This document shows positions 5,069 through 6,559 of a stretch of 6,559 nucleotides of DNA, piece by piece. Under the pieces are notes generated by a model. The model did not search any database, was not told the origin of the DNA, and worked only from the letters and a program-made list of their open reading frames with translations. The DNA is from Nitrogeniibacter sp041600915 (lineage in GTDB: Bacteria > Pseudomonadota > Gammaproteobacteria > Burkholderiales > Rhodocyclaceae): NCBI GenBank assembly GCA_041600915.1, contig JBFIJC010000216.1:1-6559 (forward strand), read 5' to 3'. The translations under genes and the position numbers were made by a program. Each line of letters opens with the position of its first letter. The stretch's first letter is position 1.

Positions 5069-5812
5069 ATGAATTTGAAAGACAAAGTGGTGGTTGTGAC
5101 CGGTGCGGCGCAAGGTATTGGCGAGGCGATTGCCCGGCGCTGTGCGGCCGAAGGCGCGACCGTTGCGGTGTGGGATCTGAATGCTGATGCGGCCACCGCG
5201 AAGGCGGCCGAGTTGAGTGAAACCTACGGCGTCAGCGCCAGCGGCTGGGCGGTGAATGTGGCTGACGGCGCCGCGGTCAAGATTGCCGCCGCCGACGTGA
5301 TCGGCGCCTTTGGGCGTATCGACGGCCTGGTCAATAACGCCGGCATCGTTGCCGACGCGCAGCTCAAGAAAATGACTGACGAGCAGTGGGACCGTGTGAT
5401 CGGCGTGAACCTCAAGGGGGTTTACAACTGCACCCGCGCCTTCGTTGACACCTTTCTGGCGCAGGGCAGCGGGTCCATCGTGAACATCTCGTCGGTGGTC
5501 GGCGTGTATGGCAACTTCGGCCAGACCAACTATGCCGCCGCCAAGGCCGGCGTGCTCGGCATGACCAAGACCTGGGCCAAGGAGCTCGGCCGCAAGGGCG
5601 TGCGCAGCAATGCGATCTGCCCCGGTTTCATCGCCACGCCGATTCTGGCGTCCATGCCGGACAACGTGTTGAAGGCCATGGAAACCGAAGTGCCGCTGGG
5701 CCGTATGGGCGAACCGTCCGAGATTGCGAGTGTGGCGGCCTTTTTGCTGTCGAAAGACGCCAGCTATGTGAACGGCGCGGTGCTGGAAGTCTCCGGCGGC
5801 CTCACGATCTAA
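5069..5812 (+). CDS. SDR-family NAD(P)-dependent dehydrogenase, FabG-like; probable 3-hydroxyacyl-CoA dehydrogenase
   Basis: The 247-residue product is a classical short-chain dehydrogenase, full length and cytosolic. It has the cofactor motif TGAAQGIG at 11-18, NNAG at 89-92 and structural N114. The catalytic triad is S142, Y155 and K159 (in SSVVG and NYAAAKAG), followed by PGFIAT at 185-190 and the FabG-like end AVLEVSGGLTI. At the end of the second beta strand it has D36 (VWDLN), which in this family usually favours NAD over NADP. Biosynthetic FabG normally uses NADPH, so an oxidative, catabolic role is more likely here: oxidation of a 3-hydroxyacyl-CoA to the 3-oxoacyl-CoA. The thiolase gene starts 9 bp after its stop, so the two are surely co-transcribed and probably catalyse consecutive steps. 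The divergent LysR gene is the likely regulator. An annotation as 3-oxoacyl-ACP reductase would be the usual automatic call and cannot be strictly excluded. Confidence 0.92.
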   Translation: MNLKDKVVVVTGAAQGIGEAIARRCAAEGATVAVWDLNADAATAKAAELSETYGVSASGWAVNVADGAAVKIAAADVIGAFGRIDGLVNNAGIVADAQLKKMTDEQWDRVIGVNLKGVYNCTRAFVDTFLAQGSGSIVNISSVVGVYGNFGQTNYAAAKAGVLGMTKTWAKELGRKGVRSNAICPGFIATPILASMPDNVLKAMETEVPLGRMGEPSEIASVAAFLLSKDASYVNGAVLEVSGGLTI

Positions 5813-5814
5813 GG
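5811..5814 (+). promoter_or_regulatory. ribosome binding site of the thiolase gene, overlapping the SDR stop
   Basis: AAGG at 5811-5814 includes the last two bases of the SDR TAA stop and lies 7 bp before the thiolase ATG at 5822. This suggests translational coupling of the two genes. Confidence 0.5.
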
Positions 5815-5821
5815 CGCGGCC

Positions 5822-6559
5822 ATGGCGACGCAGGCGGCAATGGTGGGCTGGGCGCATACGCGCTTTGGCCGGCTCGACGACGAAACCCTCGAATCCCTGG
5901 TGCTGCGGGCGACCACCGAGGCGCTGGCCGATGCCGGCATTGCGGCCGAGGAGGTCGACTCGATCCACATCGGTAACCTGGGCGGCTTCGACGCTCAGGC
6001 CTTTCCCGCTGCCTTGCCGCTGCAAGCCGCGCCGGGCCTGCGCTTCAAGCCTGCCACCCGCTACGAAAACGCCTGTGCCAGTGGTTCTGCCGCGCTGCAT
6101 GGCGCGCTCGATCGCATCGGCGCCGGGCGCAGCCAGATCGCGCTGGTGATTGGCGTTGAGAAGATGAACGCGCTGAGTACCCCTGAGGTAGCCCGCGTGC
6201 TGGGCGGCTGCAGCTACCAGCCCGAAGAGGGGCAGCTGAGTTTCCCCGGCATCTTCGCGCAGATGGCGCAGACTTACTTCGAGCGCTACGGCGAGCAACT
6301 CGACGCGCTGGCCCATATCGCCGCCAAGAACCACGCCAACGGCGCGCTCAACCCCTGGGCGCATATCCGCAAGGATCTGGGCTTTGACTACTGCCGGCAT
6401 GAATCCGAGCGCAACCGCATGGTCGCGCCGCCGCTGAAAGTGTCGGACTGCTCCACCGTGGCCGACGGCGCGGCCGCGATGATCGTGGTCGGGCCGGATC
6501 GCATCAATGACTTCCCCAAGGCGGTCGGCTTTCGTGCCACGGCGCAAGTCACCGATTAC
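5822..6559 (+). CDS. thiolase of the SCP2/acetyl-CoA acetyltransferase type (partial, 3' end outside window)
   Basis: An open frame of 246 codons runs from ATG 5822 to the end of the window without a stop; thiolases are about 390 residues, so roughly 60% is present. The N-terminus (AAMVGWAHTRFGRLDDETLESL) is typical of the SCP2-type thiolase branch. The nucleophilic cysteine is C85 in ENACASGSAAL (82-92). GVEKMNALST follows at 111-120, then the branch signature KNHANGALNPWAH (169-181) and PLKVSDCSTVADGAAAMIV (204-222). The C-terminal His and second Cys lie beyond the window. The enzyme should cleave a 3-oxoacyl-CoA with CoA, or condense in reverse, using the product of the SDR encoded 9 bp upstream. 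SCP2-type thiolases such as BbsB of anaerobic toluene degradation work with a small DUF35 zinc-finger partner; whether one lies downstream cannot be seen. Substrate chain or ring type is unknown. Confidence 0.92.
   Translation, partial: MATQAAMVGWAHTRFGRLDDETLESLVLRATTEALADAGIAAEEVDSIHIGNLGGFDAQAFPAALPLQAAPGLRFKPATRYENACASGSAALHGALDRIGAGRSQIALVIGVEKMNALSTPEVARVLGGCSYQPEEGQLSFPGIFAQMAQTYFERYGEQLDALAHIAAKNHANGALNPWAHIRKDLGFDYCRHESERNRMVAPPLKVSDCSTVADGAAAMIVVGPDRINDFPKAVGFRATAQVTDY

Noticed and set aside
5006..6547. Long minus-strand open frame (513 codons) opposite the SDR and thiolase genes
   Set aside because: It spans two well-identified genes and their junction, has shadow-type composition (many His, Arg, Gln), and matches no known fold that I can see.

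Overview
The window is GC-rich bacterial chromosome, densely coding, with high third-position GC. Gene content and protein style (a YjgR/DUF853 HerA-like ATPase, a periplasmic DUF3365 haem protein, a catabolic-looking SDR/SCP2-type thiolase pair under a divergent LysR regulator) suggest a betaproteobacterium, perhaps of the Azoarcus/Thauera/Zoogloea group. This placement is inferred from recognition of the proteins, not from a search. I see no mobile element, tRNA, rRNA, CRISPR array or phage gene.

Layout. Positions 1-71 hold a short leader with a weak -10-like box. A HerA-like ATPase gene (72-1595, +) follows and is closed by a clear Rho-independent terminator (1620-1644). A second unit starts after a TAGAAT -10-like box at 1669: a secreted single-haem DUF3365 protein (1701-2270, +) and, 47 bp on, a small cupin (2318-2665, +). 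A ten-helix EamA/DMT exporter (2733-3656, +) and a 98-residue acidic helical protein of unknown function (3726-4022, +) come next. The latter converges on a LysR-type regulator (4035-4940, -); the two stop codons sit in the two arms of one inverted repeat.

The regulator is divergent, across 128 bp, from an SDR dehydrogenase (5069-5812, +) followed 9 bp later by a thiolase (5822 onward, +) that runs off the window. The divergent region carries a perfect 7-6-7 inverted repeat (4956-4975), the best candidate operator in the window. The SDR has an Asp at the end of its second beta strand, which favours NAD over NADP. With the thiolase this looks like the last two steps of a beta-oxidation-type route: 3-hydroxyacyl-CoA to 3-oxoacyl-CoA, then thiolytic cleavage. 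The substrate cannot be read from this sequence.

Several starts were moved from the longest open frame to an internal codon with a good Shine-Dalgarno sequence (DUF3365 protein, cupin, small protein, LysR, SDR). Overall the region looks like ordinary chromosome. The points most worth a second look are the operator and the SDR-thiolase module, the cupin with altered metal ligands, and the uncharacterised 98-residue protein. I found no convincing evidence of a wholly new system.
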